From Streptomyces angustmyceticus (GTDB taxonomy: Bacteria > Actinomycetota > Actinomycetes > Streptomycetales > Streptomycetaceae), in NCBI RefSeq assembly GCF_019933235.1, contig NZ_CP082945.1, forward strand, positions 5,059,501-5,123,500: 64,000 bases of DNA. Direction: 5' to 3'. Both the position numbers and the translations under genes were made by a program. Positions 17,969 through 26,749 of the stretch are shown here, piece after piece (position 1 is the stretch's first letter; every line of letters starts with the position of its first letter). The notes below the pieces were generated by a model, which saw only the letters and a list, made by a program, of their open reading frames with translations, had not been told where the DNA came from and ran no database searches.

Positions 17969-18745
17969 CTACGCCGGGTTGTTCACCCGGATCTTGGACT
18001 GGCCGTGCGGCCGCTTCTCCCAGTCGTCCATGAAGCGCGCCTCCAGGCCGTGCCTGCGGGCCAGGCCGAGCAGGGTCTCGGTCCGGTAGTAGAAGTCCTC
18101 CCGCAGCACCTGGTGTTCGGCACCCTCGGTGCGGTCGAAGGTGAAGTCGAAGAAGCCGCCGGGCGCCAGGATGCGGCCGACATGGGCGAGGCATTCGTCG
18201 ATGACGCCGAGCGGTGAGTGCGAGAAGACGCTGTGCGCGTGGACGACGTCGAAGTGGGCGGACGGCAGGAAGTCCAGGGTCAGGTTCTGGGTGATCGTCA
18301 GGTGCGGCAGCTTGTCCTGGAGTTCGTAGGTGGTCAGGGTCTGCTTGGCGGAGATCAGGATGTCCGGCGAGATGTCGATGCCGTAGTAGTTGCCGGCGTC
18401 CAGGTGGGCGATGAAGCGCCAGCCGGCGCGCAGATTGCCGCAGCCGATGTCCAGCATCCGGTGGCCGGGCCGCAGACCGTGTTCGGCCAGGTAGCCGAAC
18501 TGCATCTCGCCCAGCGCCAGCCAGCGTTCATGGCTGCGGCTGCCGACCGCGGCCTCCGGATTGCGGCCGGTGTCGGAGGCCATCACCGCCCGGTAGTACG
18601 CGACATGGTCGGGGTGCTTGAGGCGGAGCCAGGTGTCGCGGGCGGTGCGCTTGACGTACGGGGTGATCCTGGCCGGGTGGCGGACCGCGTAGCCGATCTT
18701 GTGGGTCAGGCTGGCGCGGTTCGTGAGCAGGGAGGTGCGCGACAT
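17969..18745 (-). CDS. Class I SAM-dependent methyltransferase
   Basis: 258-residue methyltransferase. The SAM-binding motif I is MLDIGCGNLRAGWRF, with the acidic motif II at YYGIDIS and a later FDVVHAHSVFSH segment. Strong RBS AGGAGGAAGG before ATG 18745. A basic N-terminal 60 residues precede the catalytic domain. The substrate is unknown, and neither a small-molecule nor a polysaccharide acceptor can be excluded. It is convergent with nnaR and divergent from the CGNR regulator gene. Confidence 0.82.
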   Translation of the reverse strand: MSRTSLLTNRASLTHKIGYAVRHPARITPYVKRTARDTWLRLKHPDHVAYYRAVMASDTGRNPEAAVGSRSHERWLALGEMQFGYLAEHGLRPGHRMLDIGCGNLRAGWRFIAHLDAGNYYGIDISPDILISAKQTLTTYELQDKLPHLTITQNLTLDFLPSAHFDVVHAHSVFSHSPLGVIDECLAHVGRILAPGGFFDFTFDRTEGAEHQVLREDFYYRTETLLGLARRHGLEARFMDDWEKRPHGQSKIRVNNPA

Positions 18746-18852
18746 GGAGACCTTCCTCCTGGAGGGCGAGGAGCGCTACGGCACGTGCCGTGGCAGGCGC
18801 TACGGCATGCGGCGGCCGGGGCGCGCGGCCCGCGAACCGCCGCGCCGCGAAC

Positions 18853-18869
18853 TATACATAAGGCGTATA
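18853..18869. promoter_or_regulatory. AT-rich inverted repeat in divergent promoter region
   Basis: TATAC-N7-GTATA is a perfect inverted repeat in a locally AT-rich patch between the methyltransferase and CGNR genes. It is followed by GTATACACC and GTCTACACG, similar blocks in direct orientation. Candidate operator. Confidence 0.4.
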
Positions 18870-19000
18870 CACCTAGCGTCTACACGGGGTGTCCATGTGC
18901 CGTGCCGGTGTGGAGCGGCCGCCTCCGGAGGGTTCCGGCGGGCCAGGGGGCCGGGGCACTCTGGGAGCACACACGTTTGGCCCTAAGGAGTGACAGGCAC

Positions 19001-19669
19001 ATGGCGGCGCCTTGCGACCTGCGGTTCGACTGCGGGCGGATCTGCCTGGACCTCGCGGCCACGTCCGGCGCCCCCGCCGAACGGCTCACCGGCGACGGGA
19101 CCACCGGTGAACGGCTCACCGGCCCCGAGCAGTTGCGGGCCTGGCTGGTCGGCGCGGGCCTGGTGCCCCGCGGCACCCCGCTGGACGGCGTCGACGGCAG
19201 CTGGGTCGGCCGCTTCCGCGCCCTGCGCGACCTGCTGCGCCGCGTGGTGCACGCAGAGCTGCGGGGCCGGGCGGCCGACGCCGACCTGGCGCTGCTGAAC
19301 TCCGCGGCCGCCGCCGGGCAGCCGCCCGCCCCGTGCGCGGTCCGCACCGCCGACGGCGCGCTGGCCGCCGCCCTGCCCGGCCCGCCCGACTGTGCCGGGC
19401 TGCTGGCCGCGGTGGCCCGGGACGCCATCTGCCTGCTGACCGACCCGGTCTCGCGCGCACAGCTGCGGCAGTGCGCCGGCGAGAGCTGCACGCTGGTGTA
19501 TCTGGACACCTCGCGCGGCCGGCGCCGCCGCTGGTGCTCCAGCGAGGTGTGCGGCAACCGCGAGCGGGTGGCCCGGCACCGGCGGCGGACGACGGTGCGC
19601 AGAGGTCAGGACGGAAGCGCTGGTCAGGGCGTCGTGACCGGCGCGGAAAAATTTTCCGCCGAACTCTGA
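19001..19669 (+). CDS. CGNR zinc-finger (ABATE-domain) regulator
   Basis: 222-residue protein. The N-terminal ABATE-like domain starts at LRFDCGRICLDLAAT. The C-terminal CGNR zinc finger is complete: CAGESC, then RRRWCSSEVCGNRERVARHR. CGNR proteins are putative stress-related transcription regulators in actinobacteria. The ATG at 19001 follows AAGGAG by 9 nt, and the long open frame upstream is not coding. It is divergent from the methyltransferase gene and upstream of sigU. Targets unknown. Confidence 0.85.
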   Translation: MAAPCDLRFDCGRICLDLAATSGAPAERLTGDGTTGERLTGPEQLRAWLVGAGLVPRGTPLDGVDGSWVGRFRALRDLLRRVVHAELRGRAADADLALLNSAAAAGQPPAPCAVRTADGALAAALPGPPDCAGLLAAVARDAICLLTDPVSRAQLRQCAGESCTLVYLDTSRGRRRRWCSSEVCGNRERVARHRRRTTVRRGQDGSAGQGVVTGAEKFSAEL

Positions 19670-19770
19670 GTAACCCGCCCGGCCCGTCCGTACTCCTCAC
19701 CGCAAGTCCGATTCATGGCAGGGTCCCCCGGCGATCTTGGGCGATCTGGGCTATCGACCCGGGAGTTGGA

Positions 19771-20310
19771 GTGCGTAAGGATGCCGTCGTGGCAGACAGG
19801 ACGACACCTGACGAGGAGCTCATGCGAGCCCTCTATGACGATCACGCGGGGCCGCTTCTCGCCTTCGTCCTGCGCTTGGTGGCGGGCGACCGGCACCGCG
19901 CGGAGGACGTGGTGCAGGAGACGCTGGTGCGTGCCTGGCGCAACGCCGACCAGTTGCAGCGCGCGACCGGCTCGATACGACCCTGGCTGGTGACCGTCGC
20001 ACGGCGGATCGTGATCGACGGGCACCGCAGTCGCAAGGCGCGGCCCCAAGAGGTCGATCCGACCCCTCTGGAGACGATGCCGGCCGCCGATGTCATCGAC
20101 CGGGCGCTGCGCATGATGACCATCTCGGAGGCGCTGAGCGACCTGAGCCAGGCCCATCGGGAGGCCCTCGTCGAGACGTACTTCAAGGAACGTACGGTCA
20201 ACGAGGCAGCGGAGGTGCTGCGCGTACCGGCCGGGACCGTGCGGTCCCGGGTCTTCTACGCGCTGCGCTCCCTGAGACTCTCGCTAGAGGAACGAGGAGT
20301 GACGGAGTGA
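19771..20310 (+). CDS. sigU: ECF RNA polymerase sigma factor SigU
   Basis: 179-residue group 4 sigma factor. Region 2 (YDDHAGPLLAFVLRLVAGD, AEDVVQETLVRAWRN) and region 4 (LSQAHREALVETYFKERTVN, VPAGTVRSRVFYALRSLR) are complete. The GTG at 19771 has GGGAG 5 nt upstream. The downstream gene encodes a zinc anti-sigma factor and overlaps the sigU stop by 4 bp (GTGA). Together with the position next to the helicase and malic enzyme genes, this matches S. coelicolor SigU-RsuA (SCO2954-2953). Excess SigU there blocks aerial mycelium formation. Confidence 0.87.
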   Translation: MRKDAVVADRTTPDEELMRALYDDHAGPLLAFVLRLVAGDRHRAEDVVQETLVRAWRNADQLQRATGSIRPWLVTVARRIVIDGHRSRKARPQEVDPTPLETMPAADVIDRALRMMTISEALSDLSQAHREALVETYFKERTVNEAAEVLRVPAGTVRSRVFYALRSLRLSLEERGVTE

Positions 20311-21050
20311 ACCCGCCCGCGCAGCCGGACCGGCACACCGACGTCGGCGCCTACGCGCTGGGCGTTCTGGACGGTGCCGACGCCGACCGGTTCGAGGCGC
20401 ATCTCGTCGGCTGCCACCGGTGTGCGGCCGAACTGGAAGAACTCATGGGCCTGTCGCCGGTACTGGCCGAGTTCAAACAGACCGCGCCCACCCCGCAGAC
20501 GATCACGGCCGTCCCCGGCCCGGGGCTGCTGGACGGGCTGATGGACGAGGTCGCCGCCACCCGGCGCGGCCGTGCCCGCAGGCGGCTGTTCCTGGTCGCC
20601 GCGGCCGCCGTGCTGATCGTCGGCGGGCCGCTCGCCGCGCTCCGGCTGGCGCCCCAGGCGCCCGAGGAGAAGGCGGCGCCGCCGCTGGCGAACGCGGTGC
20701 GGGCCCAGTACGCGGCGGGCGAGAAGGCGAGCTCCGTCGACCCGGAGACCAAGGTCTCCGCGGGCGTCTCCATGGCGGCCCGCCCCTGGGGCACCCAGGT
20801 CGTCCTGGAACTCGCCAACGTCAAGGGCCCGCTCACCTGCGGCCTGGTCGCCGTCGGCAAGGACGGCAAGCGGCAGACCGTCACCACCTGGGCGGTCCCC
20901 AAGGGCGGCTACGGCATCCCGGGCGGCGCCGCGAAGTGGAACCGCGAGCCCCTCTACGCGGCGGGCGGCGCGGGCTTCAACCGCGGCGACATCGACCACT
21001 TCGAGGTCACCACCACGGACGGCAAGCGGCTGGCGAAGGTGAACGTCTGA
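20307..21050 (+). CDS. rsuA: Membrane zinc anti-sigma factor RsuA
   Basis: 247-residue ZAS-type anti-sigma factor. The zinc motif H-x3-C-x2-C is seen as H32, C36, C39 (HLVGCHRC), with a further His at residue 10. One transmembrane helix (about residues 93-114) connects the cytoplasmic sigma-binding part to an extracytoplasmic domain of about 130 residues. The coding sequence starts inside the sigU stop (GTGA), giving translational coupling and roughly equal synthesis. It should hold SigU inactive at the membrane until a signal outside the cell triggers release. Confidence 0.86.
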   Translation: MNPPAQPDRHTDVGAYALGVLDGADADRFEAHLVGCHRCAAELEELMGLSPVLAEFKQTAPTPQTITAVPGPGLLDGLMDEVAATRRGRARRRLFLVAAAAVLIVGGPLAALRLAPQAPEEKAAPPLANAVRAQYAAGEKASSVDPETKVSAGVSMAARPWGTQVVLELANVKGPLTCGLVAVGKDGKRQTVTTWAVPKGGYGIPGGAAKWNREPLYAAGGAGFNRGDIDHFEVTTTDGKRLAKVNV

Positions 21051-21271
21051 GCGGCGCGGACGGGCGCCCCGGCCGGGTACGGCACGGCGGCGCCCGTCAA
21101 GCACCGCCATGCCGCCGATCGGCGATCCCCTCGACCGGGCCACGCCCGACGTAGCGGCCCTCGTCGACATCCGACCGAACTCGCCCGTTTTTGTCCCTTT
21201 CTCCAGGTGCGCGCGGTGCCTGGTTCGCGTACGGTTGACGGCTGCCCTACGCACAGCAGAAGGGGGCCTGG

Positions 21272-23764
21272 GTGGCCGCGCACAACGCCACGCACGCACC
21301 GGACCACGCTTCGGATTCCGTTCGCGACCGCGAGATCGAAGCCGAGCAGACGCATCTGGACCGCGTCTACCGGCGCCTCGAGGAGAAGATCCACGAGGCC
21401 GAGTTCCTGATGGACGACGCCGCCAAGCGCGGCCAGGTCGGCACGCCCGGCGCGCTCGCCGAGCGCGACGCCCAGGTCTTCCAGGCCGGCGTCCATCTCC
21501 ACCGCCTGAATTCGGAGTACGAGGACTTCCTCTTCGGCCGGATCGACCTGCTCCTCGGCAAGGACGGCAAGAAGGGCCCGGACGGCGCCTTCACCTCCGT
21601 CGAGCCCGCCGACGGCGCGATCGAGAACAACCGCGCCGCGATCGCCGAGACCCTGCACATCGGCCGCCTCGGCGTCCTCGACGCGGACTACTCCCCGCTG
21701 GTCATCGACTGGCGGGCGCCGGCCGCCGCGCCCTTCTACCGGGCCACGCCGGTCGCCCCCGGGCGGGTCGTGCGCCGGCGGGTGATCCGCTCCAAGGGCC
21801 GCAGGGTCCTCGGCGTGGAGGACGACCTGATGCGCCCGGAGGTCACCGCGACGCTGGACGGCGAGGAGCTGCCGGCGATCGGCGACGGCGCGCTGATGGC
21901 CGCCCTGGGCCGGGCCCGCAGCCACACCATGCGGGACATCGTCGCCTCCATCCAGGCCGAGCAGGACATGGTGATCCGCGCCCCCGCCGCCTCGGTCACC
22001 GAGGTCGAGGGCGGCCCCGGTACCGGCAAGACCGCCGTCGCGCTGCACCGCGCCGCCTACCTCCTCTACCAGGACCGGCGCCGCTACGCGGGCGGCATCC
22101 TGATCGTCTCCCCCACGCCGCTGCTGGTCGCCTACACCGAGGGCGTGCTGCCCTCCCTCGGCGAGGAGGGCCAGGTCGCCATCCGGGCCCTCGGCTCGCT
22201 GGTGGACGGCGCCGAGGCGACCGCCTACGACCCGCCCGCCGTGGCCCGCGTCAAGGGCTCCGCGCGGATGCAGAAGCTGCTGCGCAAGGCCGCCCGCGGG
22301 GCGCTGGAGCTGGCCGGACCCGCGCCCGCCGCGCCCGAGGACGGCGCCGCGGACGAGGGCGCCCAGCTCTCCCTGGACGACCTCGTCGCCGCGCCCGCCA
22401 AGAACGGCGACGGGGAGGGCACGGGCCGCCGCCGCTCCAGACCCTCCCGACCCGCCTCCACCGCACCCACCCGGCTGCGGGTCGTCGCCTTCGGCGGCCG
22501 GCTGGAGCTGGACGCCGACGAACTGCACGCCATCCGGCAGTCCGCGCTCGGCGGCACCGCCCCGGTCAACCTGCTGCGCCCGCGCGCCCGCCGGCTGATC
22601 CTGGACGCCCTGTGGGCCAAGTCCGGCGCCGCCCGCCGCTACACGGACCCCGAACTCGCCGCCGAGGCCCGCGAGGGCTTCGACGAGGACATCACCACCG
22701 AGCCCGGCTTCCAGGAGTTCCTGGACGCCTGGTGGCCCGAGCTGACCCCGCGCGGGGTGCTCGCCGCGATGGCCGACGAGCGCCTCCTCGGCCGCTGGGC
22801 GCGCCGCGTCCTCAACCCGCGCGAGGTGCGCCAACTGGCCCGCTCCCTGCGCCGGTTGGACGGCACCGGGCACGGCCCCCTGTCGGTGCACGACGTCGCG
22901 CTCCTGGACGAGCTGCAGACCGTCCTCGGCGCCCCGATGCGCCCGCCCCGCCCGCGCGAGGCCGACCCGCTGGACCACCTGACCGGCCTGGAGGAGCTGA
23001 CGACCTACACCGAGCGCAACGGCGGCGGCCGCGGCCGGCGCGAACGGCTGGAGGAGGAGCGCACCGACTACGCCCACGTCATCGTCGACGAGGCGCAGGA
23101 CCTGACGCCGATGCAGTGGCGGATGGTCGGCCGCCGCGGCCGGCACGCCACCTGGACCGTCGTCGGCGACCCCGCGCAGTCCTCGTGGTCCGACCCGGAC
23201 GAGGCCGCCGCCGCCCGCGACGAGGCGCTCGGCACCCGCCCGCGCCGCCGCTTCACGCTCACCGTGAACTACCGCAACCCCGCGGAGATCGCCGAACTGG
23301 CCGCCCGGGTGCTGGCGCTGGCGATGCCCGGCATGCAGTCGCCGAAGGCGGTCCGCTCCACGGGCCTCCAGCCGCGCTTCGCGCTCGTCGTGGACGACGG
23401 CGGGGCGGCCCCGGCGGGCGGCGACGCGGCGCTGGAGCGGTCCACGGTGGCCGAGGCCGGGCGGCTGCTGGGCGAGGTGGACGGCACGGTCGGCGTCGTG
23501 GTGGCCATGAACCGCCGCGCGCAGGCCCGCCGTTGGCTGGCCCCGCTCGGCGACCGGGTGGTGGCGCTGGGCTCCCTGGAGGCCAAGGGCCTGGAGTACG
23601 ACGCCACCCTGGTCGTCTCCCCGGCCGAGATCGCCGACGAGTCCCCGGCCGGCCTGCGGGTGCTGTACGTGGCGCTGACCCGCGCCACCCGGCAGCTGAC
23701 CGTCCTGTCGGCCGAACGGGACGAGCCGGACGCGGCCGGCGTCCCCGACCTGCTGCGGGACTGA
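21272..23764 (+). CDS. HelD/HelR-type RNA polymerase-associated motor ATPase
   Basis: 830-residue superfamily 1 helicase-like protein. A coiled-coil N-terminus (EAEQTHLDRVYRRLEEKIHE) comes first. Walker A is EGGPGTGKTAVALHR with K253, Walker B is VIVDEAQDL near residue 606, motif III is VVGDPAQS, and motif VI is LYVALTRATRQL. The N-terminal coiled coil plus split helicase core is the HelD plan; these proteins remove stalled RNA polymerase, and the HelR group also protects it from rifamycins. UvrD-like DNA unwinding is less likely. The GTG start follows AGGGGG. A variable Ala/Glu-rich insert lies around residues 345-395. Confidence 0.85.
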   Translation: MAAHNATHAPDHASDSVRDREIEAEQTHLDRVYRRLEEKIHEAEFLMDDAAKRGQVGTPGALAERDAQVFQAGVHLHRLNSEYEDFLFGRIDLLLGKDGKKGPDGAFTSVEPADGAIENNRAAIAETLHIGRLGVLDADYSPLVIDWRAPAAAPFYRATPVAPGRVVRRRVIRSKGRRVLGVEDDLMRPEVTATLDGEELPAIGDGALMAALGRARSHTMRDIVASIQAEQDMVIRAPAASVTEVEGGPGTGKTAVALHRAAYLLYQDRRRYAGGILIVSPTPLLVAYTEGVLPSLGEEGQVAIRALGSLVDGAEATAYDPPAVARVKGSARMQKLLRKAARGALELAGPAPAAPEDGAADEGAQLSLDDLVAAPAKNGDGEGTGRRRSRPSRPASTAPTRLRVVAFGGRLELDADELHAIRQSALGGTAPVNLLRPRARRLILDALWAKSGAARRYTDPELAAEAREGFDEDITTEPGFQEFLDAWWPELTPRGVLAAMADERLLGRWARRVLNPREVRQLARSLRRLDGTGHGPLSVHDVALLDELQTVLGAPMRPPRPREADPLDHLTGLEELTTYTERNGGGRGRRERLEEERTDYAHVIVDEAQDLTPMQWRMVGRRGRHATWTVVGDPAQSSWSDPDEAAAARDEALGTRPRRRFTLTVNYRNPAEIAELAARVLALAMPGMQSPKAVRSTGLQPRFALVVDDGGAAPAGGDAALERSTVAEAGRLLGEVDGTVGVVVAMNRRAQARRWLAPLGDRVVALGSLEAKGLEYDATLVVSPAEIADESPAGLRVLYVALTRATRQLTVLSAERDEPDAAGVPDLLRD

Positions 23765-23885
23765 CGGGCCCGCGAAGCACCCGTACGGCGGGCGCGGCCG
23801 GGCGCCGCGCGCCGCCGTCCGAGGGGTTGTGAAATCGGGCCCGCGGGACGGGATTCGCTTCCGGGCATGGTTTGTTAGCCTGGGT

Positions 23886-24020
23886 GACGGCACCGGCTCG
23901 ATCCAAGCCCCCGGGCCCAACCATCGTCGCTACGAGCGACCACTTGCCGCGAGGCGAGCATGGCGGGCCGGTGTCTTTGCTCTGAGAGGCCCACGTCACC
24001 CCGTGACGTGGGCCTCTTTG
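23886..24020 (+). ncRNA. Probable intergenic small RNA
   Basis: A TAGCCT -10 box at 23876-23881 predicts a start near 23888. The transcript would end at a 15-bp perfect hairpin (23985-23999 with 24003-24017, loop CCC) followed by a short T run. The roughly 130-nt interval has no credible reading frame but contains C-rich and G-rich complementary blocks that could fold. I recall an S. coelicolor sRNA named for the equivalent gap (scr2952); this could not be checked. Confidence 0.55.
23985..24019 (+). terminator. Intrinsic terminator of sRNA
   Basis: AGAGGCCCACGTCAC pairs perfectly with GTGACGTGGGCCTCT around a CCC loop, then TTT. It lies about 220 bp after the helicase stop and 180 bp before the malic enzyme gene. 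Confidence 0.8.
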
Positions 24021-24201
24021 CGCGACCCCTCAACTCTCGTATGGTGGAATATATTTTCCGAAGTTGCACTGGATGGTGAACACAACGTTCGCAATCCGCC
24101 GCGGCTACCGCGTACTCAGGGGTAGGTGCGACGATCGGACAGCACAACGCTGTGACCCGCAGCGAAACACAGCGACACGGTGAAAGCAGAGGAAGTCGGC
24201 C

Positions 24202-25635
24202 ATGGCAACGGCGCCCAGCGTCTCCTACTCGATGACGGTCCGGCTGGAGGTGCCCGCGAGCGGAACCGCGGTCTCCCAGCTCACCACGGCCGTCGAGTCC
24301 CACGGAGGCTCGGTCACCGGCCTCGACGTGACCGCGTCCGGCCACGAGAAGCTCCGGATCGACGTCACCATCGCGGCGACCTCCACCGCGCACGCCGACG
24401 AGATCGTCTCCCAGCTGCGCACCATCGACGGCGTCTCGCTGGGCAAGGTCTCCGACCGTACGTTCCTGATGCACCTCGGCGGCAAGATCGAGATGTCGTC
24501 GAAGCACCCCATCCGCAACCGCGACGACCTCTCGATGATCTACACCCCCGGTGTCGCCCGCGTCTGCCAGGCCATCGCCGACAACCCCGAGGACGCCCGC
24601 CGGCTGACCATCAAGCGCAACAGCGTCGCGGTCGTCACCGACGGCTCCGCCGTCCTCGGCCTCGGCAACATCGGCCCCAAGGCCGCCCTGCCCGTCATGG
24701 AGGGCAAGGCGGCCCTCTTCAAGCGCTTCGCCGGCATCGACGCCTGGCCGCTGTGCCTGGACACCCAGGACACCGACGCCATCGTGGAGATCGTCAAGGC
24801 CATCGCCCCCGGCTTCGCGGGCATCAACCTGGAGGACATCTCCGCCCCCCGCTGCTTCGAGATCGAGGCGCGGCTGCGCGAGGCCCTGGACATCCCCGTC
24901 TTCCACGACGACCAGCACGGCACCGCCATCGTGGTGCTCGCCGCGCTCACCAACGCGCTGCGCGTCGTCGGCAAGAAGATCGAGGACGTCCGGGTCGTGA
25001 TGTCCGGCGCCGGCGCGGCCGGCACCGCCATCCTCAAGCTGCTGCTCGCCGCCGGCGTCCAGCACGCCGTCGTCGCCGACATCCACGGCGTCGTCCACGC
25101 CGGCCGCACGGACCTGGTCGACGCCGACCCGGACTCGCCGCTGCGCTGGATCGCCGACAACACCAACCCCGAGGGCGTCACCGGCACCCTCAAGGAGGCC
25201 GTGGTCGGCGCGGACGTCTTCATCGGCGTCTCCGCCCCCAACGTCCTGGACGGCGACGACGTCTCGAAGATGGCCGAGGGCGCGATCGTGTTCGCCCTCG
25301 CCAACCCCGACCCGGAGGTCGACCCGGCCGTCGCCCGGCAGACCGCCGCCGTCGTGGCCACCGGCCGCTCCGACTTCCCGAACCAGATCAACAACGTCCT
25401 GGTGTTCCCCGGAGTCTTCCGCGGCCTGCTGGACGCCCACTCCCGTACGGTGAACACCGAGATGATGCTGGCCGCGGCCGGCGCCCTCGCGGACGTCGTC
25501 CTGGAGGACGAGGTCAACCCGAACTACATCATCCCCAGCGTCTTCAACGAGAAGGTCGCGGGCGCGGTCGCCGGAGCCGTCCGGGAGGCGGCCAAGAGCG
25601 GCGACGCGGCTGTGACGGCCACCACGGCGGTCTGA
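24202..25635 (+). CDS. NAD-dependent malic enzyme with ACT domain
   Basis: 477-residue malate oxidoreductase that decarboxylates malate to pyruvate with reduction of NAD(P). An N-terminal ACT-like domain (residues ~8-80, YSMTVRLEVPASGTAVSQLT) suggests allosteric control by a small molecule, possibly an amino acid. The malic enzyme N-domain follows (MIYTPGVARVCQAI, KRNSVAVVTDGSAVLGLGNI, FHDDQHGTAIV). The Rossmann domain is at VVMSGAGAAGTAIL. ATG 24202 is preceded by a long leader with GAGGAAG. It is remembered in S. coelicolor beside HU (SCO2951-2950). Confidence 0.92.
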   Translation: MATAPSVSYSMTVRLEVPASGTAVSQLTTAVESHGGSVTGLDVTASGHEKLRIDVTIAATSTAHADEIVSQLRTIDGVSLGKVSDRTFLMHLGGKIEMSSKHPIRNRDDLSMIYTPGVARVCQAIADNPEDARRLTIKRNSVAVVTDGSAVLGLGNIGPKAALPVMEGKAALFKRFAGIDAWPLCLDTQDTDAIVEIVKAIAPGFAGINLEDISAPRCFEIEARLREALDIPVFHDDQHGTAIVVLAALTNALRVVGKKIEDVRVVMSGAGAAGTAILKLLLAAGVQHAVVADIHGVVHAGRTDLVDADPDSPLRWIADNTNPEGVTGTLKEAVVGADVFIGVSAPNVLDGDDVSKMAEGAIVFALANPDPEVDPAVARQTAAVVATGRSDFPNQINNVLVFPGVFRGLLDAHSRTVNTEMMLAAAGALADVVLEDEVNPNYIIPSVFNEKVAGAVAGAVREAAKSGDAAVTATTAV

Positions 25636-25937
25636 GTACGGCGCGTCGCTGGACACGCCGTCGTTGGGGCCCCCATAGGGTGGCGGGAAGCGACCGCCGC
25701 CCTGTGGGGCCGGCCCGGAGCGGGAATGACACGGAGCGTCACCACGACGAGGCAGTGGCGCTTTTCGTGTGACCCTCCTGGGTGCCGGATTGGCTTTACC
25801 GCCGCAGGTGGGGGCAGGATGCGTAATCGGGCGCGAGGGTCTGGCACCAGACCCGGGTCCGGGGACTGTCCGAGGGCCCTGGCAGCATCGGCTTCGATCT
25901 CACGCCTCATTGGCAAGAAGAACACGGGAGTACAAAC
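25636..25937 (+). other. Malic enzyme-HU intergenic region
   Basis: 302 bp without a gene. It contains the terminator listed at 25735-25765 and then a GC-rich leader of the HU gene. A TAGGGT at 25676-25681 and AT-richer sequence around 25770-25800 could be promoter parts, but none is clear. Confidence 0.45.
25735..25765 (+). terminator. Probable terminator of malic enzyme gene
   Basis: An 8-bp stem with one G-U pair (AGCGTCAC with GTGGCGCT) is followed by TTT, 100 bp after the stop codon. Confidence 0.5.
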
Positions 25938-26219
25938 ATGAACCGCAGTGAGCTGGTGGCCGCTCTGGCCGATCGTGCCGAGGTGACCCGCAAGGACGCC
26001 GACGCCGTTCTGGCCGCCCTCGCCGAGGTGACCGGCGAGGTCGTCGCCAAGGGCGACGAGAAGGTCACCATCCCCGGCTTCCTGACCTTCGAGCGCACCC
26101 ACCGTGCCGCTCGCACCGCGCGCAACCCGCAGACCGGCGACCCGATCCAGATCCCGGCCGGCTACAGCGTGAAGGTCTCCGCGGGCTCCAAGCTCAAGGA
26201 AGCCGCCAAGGGTAAGTAA
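25938..26219 (+). CDS. hupA: Nucleoid-associated protein HU
   Basis: 93-residue histone-like protein of the bacterial HU family that bends and compacts DNA as a dimer. The family pattern is complete: MNRSELVAALADRAEVTRKD at the start, then IPGFLTFERTHRAARTARNP and TGDPIQIPAGYSVKVSAGSK. The DNA-intercalating proline is in the RNPQTGDPI arm. It lacks the long Lys/Ala-rich C-terminal tail of the second Streptomyces HU (HupS), so it is the HupA type. RBS-like GGGAG precedes ATG. A strong terminator follows. Confidence 0.95.
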   Translation: MNRSELVAALADRAEVTRKDADAVLAALAEVTGEVVAKGDEKVTIPGFLTFERTHRAARTARNPQTGDPIQIPAGYSVKVSAGSKLKEAAKGK

Positions 26220-26237
26220 CACCCCTGAGCACGGCAT

Positions 26238-26274
26238 AAAAGGCGGTCATCCCTTCCAGGGGTGGCCGCCTTTT
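26238..26274 (+). terminator. Intrinsic terminator of hupA
   Basis: AAAAGGCGG pairs with CCGCCTTTT, extended by an inner CATCCC/GGGGTG helix. It starts 18 bp after the stop codon and ends in TTTT. Confidence 0.85.
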
Positions 26275-26724
26275 CGTGTCCCCCGGGGCGCGGGGCGGGT
26301 GGAGGACGCGGGCTGGAAAGGGCTGTCCGGGGCCGCCCGGGGGGCTCTACGCGCCGGGAGGGGGCGGGGCGGCCGGAACGGGAGGCCGCGGCGTCCACGG
26401 CGGGCAGAGGGGCCGCCAGGGGCGTGCGGGGGCGGGTGGCGCGGTGGGGGTGGTGCGCGCGGTGCGGGCGGCGACGCGAGGTGCGGCGGCCGGCCGTCAC
26501 CCTGGCGGTGACGTCCCGGCCCGGCAGGGCCGCCGTACGGGTGACGTCGCAGGACACCCGGGGGAGAGGGGCGGGCGGGGCGCGGCTGAGGCCGTGAGCA
26601 ACCCACCAGGGCGAACGCGCCTGCCCCGCGACGGAGTTGCCGGACCGGTCGGGCTCCTCGGTCGCGAGGGCCACTCGCGGCACCGGCCCTCTCGGTACCG
26701 GGCCGCCTTCTCCCCGCACGGCAA

Positions 26725-26749
26725 GGGGGGCGGCAGAAAGCCGCCCCCC
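26725..26749 (-). terminator. Probable terminator of murA
   Basis: A 10-bp perfect stem GGGGGGCGGC/GCCGCCCCCC with an AGAAA loop lies about 77 bp downstream of the murA stop on the minus strand. Confidence 0.6.

Larger units (their letters stand above)
23765..24201 (+). other. Intergenic region with sRNA and malic enzyme promoter
   Basis: These 437 bp hold the probable small RNA listed separately and, after its terminator, a rare AT-rich stretch TGGAATATATTTTCCG (24045-24060). Within it, TATATT (24050-24055) is a likely -10 for the malic enzyme gene. The leader downstream is about 140 nt, and no riboswitch class was recognised in it. Confidence 0.55.

Noticed and set aside
15027-18089. Open reading frame of 1020 residues on the plus strand overlapping narK and nnaR
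   Set aside because: Arg/Gly/Ala-rich translation with no domains; it is an out-of-frame shadow of two well-recognised genes in GC-rich DNA.
20954-23920. 988-residue minus-strand frame opposite the HelD-like gene
   Set aside because: Low-complexity shadow; the plus-strand frame has complete helicase motifs.
23829-24125. 98-codon ORF across the sRNA region
   Set aside because: It runs through the terminator hairpin and shows no coding bias.
24061-24201. Riboswitch in the malic enzyme leader
   Set aside because: The leader is long, but no known aptamer core was recognised and no terminator/antiterminator pair is evident.
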